Below are positions 5,785-14,225 of a DNA stretch of 19,864 nucleotides, piece after piece. Every line of letters starts with the position of its first letter. Positions within the stretch are counted from its first letter, which is position 1. The notes under the pieces were generated by a model. That model was not told where the DNA came from, ran no database searches, and worked only from the letters and a program-made list of their open reading frames with translations. The stretch is taken from positions 1 to 19,864 of the forward strand of contig SLDH01000076.1 in the NCBI GenBank assembly GCA_007125415.1. The letters run 5' to 3'. Origin of the DNA: Roseovarius sp. (GTDB taxonomy: Bacteria; Pseudomonadota; Alphaproteobacteria; Rhodobacterales; Rhodobacteraceae). Made by a program: the position numbers and the translations under genes.

Positions 5785-7435
5785 GCTCGACCTCGTAGAG
5801 CGCGTGTTTGAAAGGGGCCATGCCCGTCCGTCGGAACGCGGAAACAAAGCTTTCTTCCGGCCCGGTGCGATGCGCCAGATAGGTGTGGATGATGCGCTCG
5901 ATCGCCGGGATGATTTCCTCGGCGGAAAATCCCGGCCCGGTGCGCTGGCCAAGTGCCGCGTCCTGCGTGTGGTCTCCGCCCAAGGTGATCTGGTAGTTCT
6001 CCGCCCCAGCCCGGTCGAGCCCGAGGATGCCGATATGGCCCACATGGTGGTGCCCGCAGGCATTGATGCAGCCCGAGATCTTGATTTTCAGATCGCCGAT
6101 CTCGTGTTCGAGCCTGAGCTCGTCAAAGCGCGTGGCGATCTGCTGCGCGATGGGGATCGACCGGGCCGTGGCCAGCGTGCAGTAATCCATCCCGGGGCAG
6201 GCGATGATTTCGCTGATCAGGCCGATATTGGCCGTGGCAAGGCCGTGCCGGCGCAGCTCTTCATGCAGCGCAGGCAGGTCGGCCTCATGCACATGGGGCA
6301 GGATCACGTTCTGCTCGTGGCTGATGCGCAGGGCATCATGGCCATAGCGTTCGGCCAGATCGGCCATGGCGCGCATCTGCGCGGCACTGGCATCGCCGGG
6401 CGTGGCGCCATGGGCCTTGAGGCTGATCTGCACGATGGCGTATCCCGGCGCGCGATGCGCGGCCAGATTGGTGTCACACCACGCGCGAAAGACCGGATCG
6501 GCCGCGCGGGCCGCATGATAGCCCTCGCTGCTGCGGGTGCGGAAAGCGGGCGGGGCAAAGGCGGCCCTGATCTGCTCGAAAAGCGCCTGGTCCACCCCGC
6601 CGAAGCTGGGCCGGATCAGGTTGAACCGCTCTTCCACCCGCGCGCGGATATCCTCGATGCCGTGCTCGTGGACGGTGATCTTGATGCGGCTCTTGTATTT
6701 GTTGTCGCGCCGCCCCAGCAGGTTCCAGACACTGACCGTCGCCTCGAGATAGGGCAACAGATCGGCCTGGGGCACAAACTCCCGCAGCACCTTTCCCAGC
6801 ATGGGCGTGCGCCCGAGCCCTCCGCCAACGATGACGCGGTAGCCGATCTCGCCCTCGCGGGAGACGATCTGCAGCCCGATGTCATGGGCCATGGTCACCG
6901 CCCGGTCATTCGGGCTGCCGGTCACGGCGATCTTGAACTTGCGCGGCAGGAACTGGAACTCCGGATGATCGGTGGACCATTGGCGAATGAGCTCGGCCAC
7001 GGGGCGAGGATCGGCCAGCTCATCGGCGGCGGCCCCGGCGAAATGATCAGCGGTGACATTGCGGATCGTGTTGCCGCTGGTCTGGATGGCGTGCATCTCG
7101 ACCTCGGCCAGCGCGTCGAGGATGTCGGGCACGTCGCGCAGCTTGGGCCAGTTGTACTGGATGTTCTGACGGGTGGTGAAATGCCCGTAGCCCTTGTCCC
7201 AGCGCTCGGCGATCATCGCCAGTTGGCGCATCTGTCGGCTGTCGAGCGTGCCGTAGGGGATGGCCACACGCAGCATGTAGGCGTGCAGTTGCAGATAGAG
7301 GCCGTTCATCAGGCGCAGCGGCTTGAACTCCTCTTCGGTGAGCGCGCCGCTCAGGCGGCGTTCCACCTGCTGGCGGAACTGCCGGTTGCGCTCGGCCACG
7401 AAGGCGGCGTCGAATTCGGAATAGCTGTACATCAT
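5765..7435 (-). CDS. cysI: Siroheme-dependent sulfite reductase (nitrite/sulfite reductase family)
   Basis: Catalyses six-electron reduction of sulfite to sulfide. The 556-residue frame has the two-fold repeated ferredoxin-like plus siroheme domain plan. Seen are HAYMLRVAIPYG (51-62), FTTRQNIQYNW (86-96), TGSPNDR (172-178), GGGLGRTP (204-211) and the four ligands of the [4Fe-4S]-siroheme centre, C413 and C419 (ACPGMDYC) and C456 and C460 (SGCINAC), followed by GHHH. No CysJ flavoprotein gene is adjacent, so ferredoxin is the likely donor. GGAGG lies 3 nt before the first ATG (7433-7435) and 6 nt before the second (7430-7432); the second may be the one used. It overlaps DUF2849 as ATGA and overlaps the cysH start. 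Nitrite as substrate cannot be excluded, but the neighbours point to sulfite. Confidence 0.94.
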   Translation of the reverse strand: MMYSYSEFDAAFVAERNRQFRQQVERRLSGALTEEEFKPLRLMNGLYLQLHAYMLRVAIPYGTLDSRQMRQLAMIAERWDKGYGHFTTRQNIQYNWPKLRDVPDILDALAEVEMHAIQTSGNTIRNVTADHFAGAAADELADPRPVAELIRQWSTDHPEFQFLPRKFKIAVTGSPNDRAVTMAHDIGLQIVSREGEIGYRVIVGGGLGRTPMLGKVLREFVPQADLLPYLEATVSVWNLLGRRDNKYKSRIKITVHEHGIEDIRARVEERFNLIRPSFGGVDQALFEQIRAAFAPPAFRTRSSEGYHAARAADPVFRAWCDTNLAAHRAPGYAIVQISLKAHGATPGDASAAQMRAMADLAERYGHDALRISHEQNVILPHVHEADLPALHEELRRHGLATANIGLISEIIACPGMDYCTLATARSIPIAQQIATRFDELRLEHEIGDLKIKISGCINACGHHHVGHIGILGLDRAGAENYQITLGGDHTQDAALGQRTGPGFSAEEIIPAIERIIHTYLAHRTGPEESFVSAFRRTGMAPFKHALYEVEHAHAAE

Positions 7436-7746
7436 GCGCCTCCGGCCTGTTTGCCGTGGAAATAGTTGGAAGGCCCCGTGCTGCGGAACGCCTCGCGGAA
7501 ATGCACGGGCCGGGGACCATCCGCGCCCTGGGCCACTTCGGCGAGATAGGGCCCGACCACGATATCGGGCTGTCCCTCGGCCATCATCAGGCGCAGGCGC
7601 GCCGTGGCCTCATCGGTGAGAAGTTCGGCCCGGGCCAGATCGCGGGTCCAGTCATCCGCGGCGGTCAGGTAGATCACATCGCCCTCGATGAGCGCATTGC
7701 CGGTCACGACCTTGGGGGTGAACTCACGGGACGAATCACGGGGCAT
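7432..7746 (-). CDS. DUF2849 protein of the sulfite reduction cluster
   Basis: A small 104-residue protein of the DUF2849 family, found between siroheme methyltransferase and sulfite reductase genes in alphaproteobacteria; function not established. Visible segments are KVVTGNALIEGDVIYL (12-27), which looks like a short beta structure, a helical middle (RAELLTDEATARLRLMMAEG) and VGPYLAEV. The end is GPSNYFHGKQAGGA. It has no cysteine, signal peptide or membrane segment. ATG at 7744-7746 follows GAGGAG at 10 nt, overlaps the end of cobA by 11 bp, and its TGA overlaps the cysI start as ATGA. Tight coupling on both sides suggests a role in sulfite reductase maturation or siroheme delivery; that is inference. 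Confidence 0.88.
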   Translation of the reverse strand: MPRDSSREFTPKVVTGNALIEGDVIYLTAADDWTRDLARAELLTDEATARLRLMMAEGQPDIVVGPYLAEVAQGADGPRPVHFREAFRSTGPSNYFHGKQAGGA

Positions 7747-8545
7747 GGGCCACAAGCTCCTCTTGGTGATGCAGGGTTTCCGGGCGTGCCGCCTGCGCCG
7801 CGCGCGGGGCAAGCCCCAGAAGAATGAGCGCGGGGCCTTCGAGCGCGGCTTCGGCCAGATCGACGGGAAATCGCGCAAGGGTGCTGCCGAGGATGCGCTC
7901 ATGGGGCGTCGAGGCGTTTTCGACGAGGGTCACCGGCGTGTCGGGACGCCCGCCATGCATCATCAGCCGGCCCTGCAGATACCGCGCGGCGGCCTTGCCC
8001 ATATAGACCGCCGTCACCGTGCCGGGCTGGCTGAGCGCGCGCCAGTCATGATCTGCAAAGCCTTCCATGTCATGGCCGGTGATGAAGCGGACAGAACCGT
8101 TGCGCGCCCGTCTGGTCAGGCTCTGGCCGATGGCGGCGCTGGCGGCGCTGGCGGCGGTGATCCCGGGCACGATCTGCCATTGGAGGCCCGCGCCTTCGAC
8201 CGCGTCGATCTCCTCATCAAGGCGCCCGAAGAGCACCGGATCGCCACCCTTGAGGCGGATGACAGGCTGACCTGAACGGGCCTCGGCCACGATCAGCGCA
8301 TTGATGCGCGTCTGCGGAGTGGCCGGCCCGAAACCCCGCTTGCCTGCCTCCAGGATCTTTGCGGCGGGATTGATGAGCGCGAGGATTTCGGGCGAGACAA
8401 GCCGGTCGTGAATGACAACCCGGGCCGCCTCGAGCAGCTTGAGTGCGCGCAGCGTCAAAAGCTCCGGATCGCCCGGTCCGGCCCCCAGAAAGGTCACGTC
8501 GCCGGGTGCCCGGGGCTTGGCATGCGGATTGCACTGGATCGTCAT
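7736..8545 (-). CDS. cobA: Uroporphyrinogen-III C-methyltransferase (siroheme synthesis)
   Basis: SAM-dependent methylation of uroporphyrinogen III at C2 and C7 to precorrin-2, the first step toward siroheme for CysI. The 269 residues show GAGPGDPELLTL (21-32), VIHDRLVSPEI (44-54), RLKGGDPVLFGR (97-108), VPGITAASA (126-134) and VYMGKAAA, all usual for the family. It is the single-domain SUMT form, without the N-terminal CysG dehydrogenase/ferrochelatase domain, so precorrin-2 oxidation and iron insertion must be encoded elsewhere. ATG at 8543-8545 follows AAGGG at 6 nt. It is the first gene of the minus-strand sulfur block and diverges from the Lrp-type regulator. cysG would be an alternative name. 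Confidence 0.92.
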   Translation of the reverse strand: MTIQCNPHAKPRAPGDVTFLGAGPGDPELLTLRALKLLEAARVVIHDRLVSPEILALINPAAKILEAGKRGFGPATPQTRINALIVAEARSGQPVIRLKGGDPVLFGRLDEEIDAVEGAGLQWQIVPGITAASAASAAIGQSLTRRARNGSVRFITGHDMEGFADHDWRALSQPGTVTAVYMGKAAARYLQGRLMMHGGRPDTPVTLVENASTPHERILGSTLARFPVDLAEAALEGPALILLGLAPRAAQAARPETLHHQEELVAHAP

Positions 8546-8629
8546 GGGAGGCCCTTCTCATCGATTGACTTGCCGAAGATATAGAATTATTTCCCGTATT
8601 TATGCCAGATGCTGCGCGTAATAAGACTA

Positions 8630-8666
8630 AATGTTCCAAAGAGATGTATGTTTGGCCTGAATGTTC
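8630..8666. promoter_or_regulatory. Candidate operator region between cobA and the Lrp-type regulator
   Basis: AATGTTC occurs at 8630-8636 and again at 8660-8666, exactly 30 bp apart, about three helical turns. Between them CCAAA (8636-8640) and TTTGG (8651-8655) form an inverted repeat with 10-bp spacing. The 142-bp gap is clearly richer in A+T than the genes beside it. The arrangement suits binding of an Lrp/AsnC oligomer controlling both directions. It is inference only. Confidence 0.35.
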
Positions 8667-8687
8667 TTTTGGAGAAGGAAAACCGGA

Positions 8688-9158
8688 ATGCCTGTTCGCC
8701 TCGATGAGCTGGATCGGAAGATTCTCACGCAGCTGCAAGCCGATGGCGGGCAATCACTTGATGATATCGCCCGGATCGTGGGCAGTTCCAAGACGCCGGT
8801 CTGGAATCGGATCCGCAAGATGCGCGAGGCCGGGGTGATCCGCCAGCAGACCTATCTGCTCGACCCGGAGGCGCTTGGTTTCGAGGCGTGCTTTTTCGTG
8901 CTGATCCGCACCTCGGAGCATGATGCCGCATGGCAGGCCGCGTTTCTGAAGGCGTTGCTCGACCGCCCCGAAGTGCAGGAGGCACACCGGCTGGCGGGCG
9001 ATATCGACTATATCCTGAAGGTGCGCGTCGCCAATGCCCGCGCCTACGACACGTTCTATCAGGCCCTGATTTCGGAGGTGAAGGTGCACAACGTCACGGC
9101 ACTTCTGTCGATGGAGGAGATCAAATCCACCACCATGCTGCCCTTGCAGGTGTCGTGA
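8688..9158 (+). CDS. Lrp/AsnC family transcriptional regulator
   Basis: A 156-residue Lrp/AsnC-type regulator. The N-terminal part (LDELDRKILTQLQADGG, DIARIVGSSKTPVWNRIRKM, GVIRQQ) is the winged helix-turn-helix. Residues from about 70 form the RAM effector/oligomerisation domain, with the typical AGDIDYILKVRV and a C-terminal ALLSMEEIKSTTMLP. The start ATG at 8688-8690 is preceded by GGAGAAGGA and gives the standard N-terminus; an in-frame ATG at 8661 would add nine non-conserved residues. It is divergent from the cobA-DUF2849-cysI-cysH-DUF934 block, so it probably controls that block, perhaps sensing cysteine or a related amino acid, and probably itself. No effector can be read from the sequence. 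Confidence 0.9.
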   Translation: MPVRLDELDRKILTQLQADGGQSLDDIARIVGSSKTPVWNRIRKMREAGVIRQQTYLLDPEALGFEACFFVLIRTSEHDAAWQAAFLKALLDRPEVQEAHRLAGDIDYILKVRVANARAYDTFYQALISEVKVHNVTALLSMEEIKSTTMLPLQVS

Positions 9159-9246
9159 TCCGATCGAGCGCTGCCGCGCGCTTTTGGACTGCCGCTTGCA
9201 GCCGTGACGCGGGGCGATCGGCCCGCCTGCAGGCTGCCGAGGTGGT

Positions 9247-9271
9247 CTGGGTATTTTTGCCGAGAAGAAAC
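9247..9271. other. Intergenic motif with GGTATTTTTGCC core
   Basis: In the 154-bp gap between the convergent regulator and radical SAM genes, an A+T-rich core (GGTATTTTTGCC) followed by GAGAAGAAA stands out in G+C-rich surroundings. From memory, similar strings recur between genes in Rhodobacteraceae genomes, but I cannot verify that here. The rest of the gap shows only short palindromes such as GCCTGCAGGC and no clear terminator. Confidence 0.3.
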
Positions 9272-9312
9272 CCCGGAGAGGTTTGAAGTGGTTTGGCAGC
9301 GTGAGAGGAAGC

Positions 9313-10272
9313 TCAGCCCGAGCAGGAGGCTCCGCCCAGCACGCAGAACTTGGCGCAATGGGGATGGTTGAGCGCCACGTCGCGTTCCGCTTCGGCGAGG
9401 GTATGGCCCAGCTCGAATTCGGGCTCATAGGGCAGGAGCGTGCAGGACACCACCGCAGGGCGCGCGGCACCCTTGCGCTTGACCACCATGCGCGAGGAGG
9501 CGCACATCACCGAGGCGGGCGATTTGCCGAGAATGCCCCAGCATCGGGTGGTGATTTCGGGCACCTCGACGGTCTCGTCCATTTCCGGAAAAAGAACGGT
9601 CATCGCGGGGTTTTGCGCATCGATGTCAAAGCCGTGCCGAGCGTAGAGCGCGGCATAGTTTTCGCGGGCCGCCGCATCCGTTTCGCCCCAGACGGTGCGG
9701 CCGGCGACGGCCATGCGAATCCCGTTGTCGCGCAGCCATGCCATGCCTTCGAGCGTGCGGGCAAAGCTGCCGCGCCCGCGCTCGACGTCATGCAACGCTT
9801 CGGACCAGTGATCGACCGAGATGCGCAGGGTGAGCCTTTCGCCATGGCGCCGTGCGAGATCCTGAAGCCCGTCCTGCATCCCCTTGCGCATCATCGGGCG
9901 CATGGCATTGGTCAGAATGAGCACCTCGAAACCGCGCGAGAGGGCGGCCTCGGCCATGGCGATCATCTGCGGGTTCATGAAGGGTTCGCCGCCGGTGAAC
10001 CCGATTTCGCGGATGGGCCAGCCACGCTCGGCGATCTGATCGAGATAGTCGCGCACCTCGTCGGCGGTGATATAGACGAGACGGTCATTCTCGGGCGAGC
10101 TTTCGATATAGCAATTGGCGCAGGTGATATTGCACAGCGTGCCGGTATTGAACCAGAGCGTCTCGGGGTTGCTCAGGGTGACTGTTGCCCGCTCCGCGCC
10201 GCCGGCAGTGATCCGGGGATCGTCGAATTTGCCCTGATTGGCCCTGTTCTCGGGTATTGCATCGTCTTTCAT
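9313..10272 (-). CDS. Radical SAM protein with Cys-rich C-terminus, substrate unknown
   Basis: A 319-residue radical SAM enzyme. The cluster motif is C47-x3-C51-x2-C54 (LCNITCANC), with the SAM-binding GFTGGEP at 91-97, LILTNAM at 118-124 and the strand around RISVDH (150-155). The C-terminal part has six more cysteines (C244, C257, C277, C306, C310, C317), ending HPHCAKFCVLGGASCSG, consistent with an auxiliary Fe-S cluster of twitch/SPASM type. The ATG at 10270-10272 follows AAAGG at 7 nt. The frame stays open far upstream (to 11871) but only as antisense of zwf. It is divergent from zwf and convergent with the Lrp-type gene. No peptide precursor gene is visible nearby. Function unknown; peptide or small-molecule modification is possible. 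Confidence 0.88.
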   Translation of the reverse strand: MKDDAIPENRANQGKFDDPRITAGGAERATVTLSNPETLWFNTGTLCNITCANCYIESSPENDRLVYITADEVRDYLDQIAERGWPIREIGFTGGEPFMNPQMIAMAEAALSRGFEVLILTNAMRPMMRKGMQDGLQDLARRHGERLTLRISVDHWSEALHDVERGRGSFARTLEGMAWLRDNGIRMAVAGRTVWGETDAAARENYAALYARHGFDIDAQNPAMTVLFPEMDETVEVPEITTRCWGILGKSPASVMCASSRMVVKRKGAARPAVVSCTLLPYEPEFELGHTLAEAERDVALNHPHCAKFCVLGGASCSG

Positions 10273-10352
10273 CAACTGACCTTTCGCGTTGTCCTGGTGA
10301 CGTAGCGAGTTGCCGCGGAAGTGAAAACCCGCGCGGGCGGATATTGACGGCA

Positions 10353-10380
10353 TTGTGAAGCCGGGCTGGCGTGCTAAGCT
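10353..10380 (+). promoter_or_regulatory. Possible zwf promoter
   Basis: TTGTGA (10353-10358) and TAAGCT (10375-10380) are 16 bp apart, and TGC before the second box makes an extended -10 (TGCTAAGCT). It lies 36 bp before the zwf start codon in the 144-bp divergent gap. The match is moderate and no regulator site is obvious. Confidence 0.35.
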
Positions 10381-10416
10381 CGCGCGACGCAAGGTCACGA
10401 GGCCCGGAGGCCTGCC

Positions 10417-11868
10417 ATGGTATCGCGCATCATTCCTGTCGATCCGTTCGATCTCGTCATTTTCGGCGGCACGGGCGATCTTGCCCGCCGCAAGATCCTG
10501 CCCGCGCTCTATCGCCGGTTCCGGGCGGGGCAGATGGACGAGCAAAGCCGGATCATCGGCGCGGCACGCACCGAATTGGACGCGCGTGGCTATCGCGAGA
10601 TGGTGGGTGAGGCGATCGGAGAGTTCGGGGGGGGAGGTGCCGAGGATGCACGCGGCCTGCAGGAATTCCTCGACCTCATCGACTACGTGACGCTCGATGC
10701 GAGAGGCGAGACGGGCTGGCCGGAGCTTCGGGCCCTGATCCGTGAGGGTCGGGTCAGCGCCTATTACTTTTCCGTGGCGCCTCGTTTTTTCGGCGATCTG
10801 GCCCAGCAGTTGCACAAATACGGGATGGCGGACGGGAACTGCCGGATCGTGGTGGAAAAGCCCTTCGGCCGCGATCTGGAAAGCGCGAAACTGCTCAATG
10901 CGGCGCTGGCGCGACATTTCGACGAAAGCCAGATCTACCGGATCGACCATTATCTCGGCAAGGAAACGGTGCAGAACCTGATGGCGGTGCGCTTTGGCAA
11001 CATGCTTTTCGAGCCGCTCTGGAACAGCCAGTTTGTCGATCATATCCAGATCACCGTGGCCGAAAGCGAGGGTGTGGCGGGGCGCGGCGAGTATTACGAT
11101 CGCGCCGGCGCGATGCGGGATATGGTGCAGAATCACCTCATGCAGCTTTTGTGCCTCATCGCGATGGAGCCGCCGGCGAAGTTCGATCCCGATTCGGTAC
11201 GTGACGAGAAACTCAAGGTGATCCGAGCGCTCGACCCGGTGCGGCCGGGCAATGTGGTGCGTGGCCAGTATGAGGCCACCGAGACGCGACCGAGCTATCG
11301 CAAGCAGGTGGAGAATCGCGACAGCGCCACCGAAAGCTTCATTGCCCTGAAGGTTCTGATCAGCAACTGGCGCTGGGCGGGCACACCATTCTATCTGCGC
11401 ACCGGCAAGCGGCTGCGCGACCGCGCGAGCGAGATTGCCGTTGTGTTCAAGGATGCGCCCCATTCGATCTTCGGCGAGGAGGCGGGGCGTCACCGCAATA
11501 TCCTCACGATCAAGCTGCAGCCCAATGAGGGGATCGAGCTGGGCGTGACCATCAAGGAGCCCGGGCCCGGCGGCATGCGGCTTGTGGATGTGCCGCTCGA
11601 CATGAGTTTCGCCGAAGCGCTGGGGCCCGAAGCCGATGCGGTTCCGGACGCTTATGAGCGGTTGATCATGGATGTGATCCGCGGCAACCAGACGCTTTTC
11701 ATGCGCGGTGACGAGGTGGAGGCCGCCTGGGCCTGGACCGATCCGATCATCGCGGGCTTCGAGGATGATGCGCCGCCGCATCCCTACGCCACGGGCAGTT
11801 CCGGGCCGGACGAGGCGCTGGCGCTCATTCATCGCGACGGTCGCCGCTGGCGGGAGATCAAGGCATGA
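10417..11868 (+). CDS. zwf: Glucose-6-phosphate 1-dehydrogenase
   Basis: Oxidises glucose 6-phosphate to 6-phosphogluconolactone with NADP+ (or NAD+), the entry to the Entner-Doudoroff and oxidative pentose phosphate pathways. The 483 residues show the Rossmann motif FGGTGDLARRK (16-26), VEKPFGRDL (146-154), the active-site RIDHYLGKE (175-183, with D177 and H178) and the catalytic base H240 in MVQNHLMQLL. The later substrate-binding part includes FYLRTGKRL and the family end. The length is standard. ATG at 10417 follows CGGAGG at 6-7 nt. Its stop overlaps the pgl start as ATGA, and pgi follows, so zwf-pgl-pgi is one coupled operon. Confidence 0.97.
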   Translation: MVSRIIPVDPFDLVIFGGTGDLARRKILPALYRRFRAGQMDEQSRIIGAARTELDARGYREMVGEAIGEFGGGGAEDARGLQEFLDLIDYVTLDARGETGWPELRALIREGRVSAYYFSVAPRFFGDLAQQLHKYGMADGNCRIVVEKPFGRDLESAKLLNAALARHFDESQIYRIDHYLGKETVQNLMAVRFGNMLFEPLWNSQFVDHIQITVAESEGVAGRGEYYDRAGAMRDMVQNHLMQLLCLIAMEPPAKFDPDSVRDEKLKVIRALDPVRPGNVVRGQYEATETRPSYRKQVENRDSATESFIALKVLISNWRWAGTPFYLRTGKRLRDRASEIAVVFKDAPHSIFGEEAGRHRNILTIKLQPNEGIELGVTIKEPGPGGMRLVDVPLDMSFAEALGPEADAVPDAYERLIMDVIRGNQTLFMRGDEVEAAWAWTDPIIAGFEDDAPPHPYATGSSGPDEALALIHRDGRRWREIKA

Positions 11869-12536
11869 CATTCAGCGAATATCCTGATGATGAGATGATG
11901 GCCATGGACGTGGCCAACCAGCTTGCCGGTGAGTTGCGCCAGGCGCTGGCCGCGCAGGACCGCGCGCTTCTGGTGGTGCCGGGTGGCAGCACGCCGGGGC
12001 CGGTCTTTGACGCGCTCTGCGATGCGGCGCTCGACTGGTCGCGGGTCGATGTGCTCCTGAGCGACGAGCGCTGGGTGCCGGAGGTGCATCTGCGCTCAAA
12101 CACCCGTCTGATCCGGGAGAGACTGCTGGTGGGGCGGGCGGCTGAGGCACGCTATTTGCCGCTCTTTGCCCGGGCGGAGCGGCCCGAGGCGGTGCTGGCC
12201 GAGCTGGAGCGCAACATCGAGCCCTGCCTGCCCATCGCAGTGGCGCTCCTGGGGATGGGAACGGACATGCATGTCGCCTCGATCTTTCCCGATGCCGACA
12301 AACGGGATGAGGCGCTGTCGCCTGACGCGCCTGTCCTGCTGGCAATGCGTGTTCCTTCCGAGCCGGACATCCGTTTGACGCTTTCGGCGCGGGTATTGCG
12401 GGCGGCGATGCGCCTGCACATCCTGATATCGGGCCCCGCAAAGCGCGCCGCGCTTGAGCGCGCCCGGAGCCTGACGCCGCAGCAGGCGCCGGTGCGCGCG
12501 GTACTGGAAGAGGCGCAGGTGCATTGGACGGAGTGA
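11865..12536 (+). CDS. pgl: 6-phosphogluconolactonase
   Basis: Hydrolyses 6-phosphogluconolactone, the product of Zwf, to 6-phosphogluconate in the cytoplasm. The 223 residues are of DevB/Pgl type. [17 protein letters not shown] (35-51) is the phosphate-binding loop, and [10 protein letters not shown] (63-72), [28 protein letters not shown] and LTLSARVL follow in family order. Usual members read GMGEDGHTASLFP; here [13 protein letters not shown] keeps D and H but has Thr and Met at two positions. The ATG overlaps the zwf stop, and pgi begins 5 bp after its stop. Confidence 0.95.
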   Translation: MTFSEYPDDEMMAMDVANQLAGELRQALAAQDRALLVVPGGSTPGPVFDALCDAALDWSRVDVLLSDERWVPEVHLRSNTRLIRERLLVGRAAEARYLPLFARAERPEAVLAELERNIEPCLPIAVALLGMGTDMHVASIFPDADKRDEALSPDAPVLLAMRVPSEPDIRLTLSARVLRAAMRLHILISGPAKRAALERARSLTPQQAPVRAVLEEAQVHWTE

Positions 12537-12541
12537 GCGAG

Positions 12542-14137
12542 ATGTGGAATGCCTTGCAACGGATGGCTGCTGCGCAGCCGCGAATTCTGCCCCTTTTCGC
12601 GGCCCCGGGCCGGGCAGAGGCGTTCAGCGCCGGCTTTGACGGGATGCTGCTCGATTACTCCAAGACCCGCATGACCGATGCGGCGCGGGACGCCCTTCTG
12701 ACGCTGGCCGAGGCGCAGGGCGTGGCGGCGCGGCGCGAGGCGATGTTTGCGGGCGCGCCGATCAACGAAACGGAAGGGCGCGCGGTATTGCACACCGCCT
12801 TGCGCAACCTCTCGGGCGGCCAGGTCCTGATGGAGGGGGAGGATGTGATGCCGGGTGTGCGCGACACGCTTGCGCGGATGGAGGCCTTTGCCGACGGGCT
12901 GCGTGCAGGCCGTATCAGGGGGCAGGGCGGGGCGATCACCGATGTGGTGAATATCGGTATCGGCGGCTCGCATCTGGGCCCCGAGATGGGCACGCGGGCG
13001 CTCAGCCCCTATCATGACGGGCCGCGCTGTCACTTCGTCGCCAATGTGGATGGCGCCGATATCGCCGATTGCCTTGCGGATCTCGACCCGGCCCGGACAT
13101 TCGTCATCGTGGCCTCGAAGACCTTCACCACCATCGAGACGATGACCAATGCCGAGACCGCGCGGGGCTGGATGACGGCGGGCGGCGGTGATCCGGGCGC
13201 ACAGTTCGCGGCCGTGTCCACGGCGCTCGACAGGACATCGGCATTCGGGATCGATCCGGCGCATGTCTTTGGCTTCGGCGATTGGGTGGGAGGGCGCTAT
13301 TCCATGTGGGGGCCGATCGGCCTGAGCCTGATGATCGCCATCGGGCCGGAGCATTTTCGCAGCTTTCTGCAGGGGGCCGCGGCGATGGATGCGCATTTTC
13401 GCGCCGCACCCCTTGTTGAAAACATGCCGGTGATGCTCGCGCTTACCGGGCTCTGGCACAGCCATGTCTGCGGGCACCAGACCCGCGCGGTTCTGCCCTA
13501 TGATCAGCGTCTTGCACGGCTGCCCGCCTATCTCCAGCAGCTCGAGATGGAAAGCAATGGCAAGCATGTGCGCATGGACGGCACGTCCGCGCCACAGACT
13601 GGCACCGTCGTCTGGGGTGAGCCGGGCACAAACGGGCAGCACGCTTTCTATCAGTTGATTCATCAGGGCACCCAGGTCATCCCTTGCGAGTTTCTGCTGG
13701 CGGTTCAGGGGCATGAGCCGCATCTGACCCATCATCATCGGCTGCTGGCGGCCAATTGCCTGGCGCAATCCGAGGCTCTGATGCGCGGGCGCACGCTGGA
13801 TGAGGCGCGGGCGATGCTGGCCGAGGAGGGGCTTGAGGGCCATGCGCTGGAGCGGGCGGCGGCGCACCGTGTCTTTCCGGGCAATCGCCCGTCCACCACG
13901 CTCATCTATGACCGGCTGACGCCCTACCGGCTGGGGCAGATCGTGGCGCTTTACGAACATCGCGTTTTTGTCGAGGGGGTGATTCTTGGCATCAACTCCT
14001 TCGATCAGTGGGGGGTGGAACTGGGCAAGACACTGGCGCTGGAGCTTGAACCGGTGCTGAAGGGCGAGAGCGATGGGGCCGCAAAAGACGGCTCGACCCG
14101 GCAACTCGTCGCGTTCTGGAGGCAGCATTCGGCCTGA
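12542..14137 (+). CDS. pgi: Glucose-6-phosphate isomerase
   Basis: Interconverts glucose 6-phosphate and fructose 6-phosphate, feeding recycled hexose phosphate back to Zwf. The 531 residues show [13 protein letters not shown], the phosphate-binding [12 protein letters not shown], the first family signature ([16 protein letters not shown]), [18 protein letters not shown] with the catalytic Glu, and the second signature [14 protein letters not shown] with the catalytic Lys near the C-terminus. ATG at 12542 lies 8 nt after GGAG and 5 bp after the pgl stop. A TTG six codons earlier (12524) is in frame but has no better ribosome-binding site. The enzyme is complete. Confidence 0.97.
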   Translation: MWNALQRMAAAQPRILPLFAAPGRAEAFSAGFDGMLLDYSKTRMTDAARDALLTLAEAQGVAARREAMFAGAPINETEGRAVLHTALRNLSGGQVLMEGEDVMPGVRDTLARMEAFADGLRAGRIRGQGGAITDVVNIGIGGSHLGPEMGTRALSPYHDGPRCHFVANVDGADIADCLADLDPARTFVIVASKTFTTIETMTNAETARGWMTAGGGDPGAQFAAVSTALDRTSAFGIDPAHVFGFGDWVGGRYSMWGPIGLSLMIAIGPEHFRSFLQGAAAMDAHFRAAPLVENMPVMLALTGLWHSHVCGHQTRAVLPYDQRLARLPAYLQQLEMESNGKHVRMDGTSAPQTGTVVWGEPGTNGQHAFYQLIHQGTQVIPCEFLLAVQGHEPHLTHHHRLLAANCLAQSEALMRGRTLDEARAMLAEEGLEGHALERAAAHRVFPGNRPSTTLIYDRLTPYRLGQIVALYEHRVFVEGVILGINSFDQWGVELGKTLALELEPVLKGESDGAAKDGSTRQLVAFWRQHSA

Positions 14138-14148
14138 GCGGAGGGGTT

Positions 14149-14179
14149 GCCGTTCGGGCGGGATCGCTGCCCTGACGGC
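14149..14179. terminator. Hairpin between convergent pgi and the cupin gene
   Basis: GCCGTTCGGGC at 14149-14159 pairs with GCCCTGACGGC at 14169-14179, with one wobble and one mismatch, around a 9-nt loop. It starts 11 bp after the pgi stop, in the 88-bp convergent gap. No U-tract follows, so terminator activity is only probable. Confidence 0.4.
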
Positions 14180-14225
14180 GCAGCAGCGCAGCAAGCGCAT
14201 CATGTCGGTCCTGGTGCCCCCGCAC

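Noticed and set aside
5543..7465. 640-codon plus-strand frame over cysI and cysH
   Set aside because: Antisense shadow of two clearly recognised genes in G+C-rich DNA.
10273..11871. Very long open frame on the minus strand continuing upstream of the radical SAM gene
   Set aside because: It is antisense to zwf; the sequence has no family resemblance, while the radical SAM gene has a good start and ribosome-binding site at 10272.
14173..14212. Plus-strand peptide LTAQQRSKRIMSVL after pgi, reminiscent of the N-terminus of Vsr-type mismatch endonucleases
   Set aside because: Only about 14 residues, no catalytic part follows, and the frame runs into the antisense of the cupin gene; chance or an unprovable remnant.
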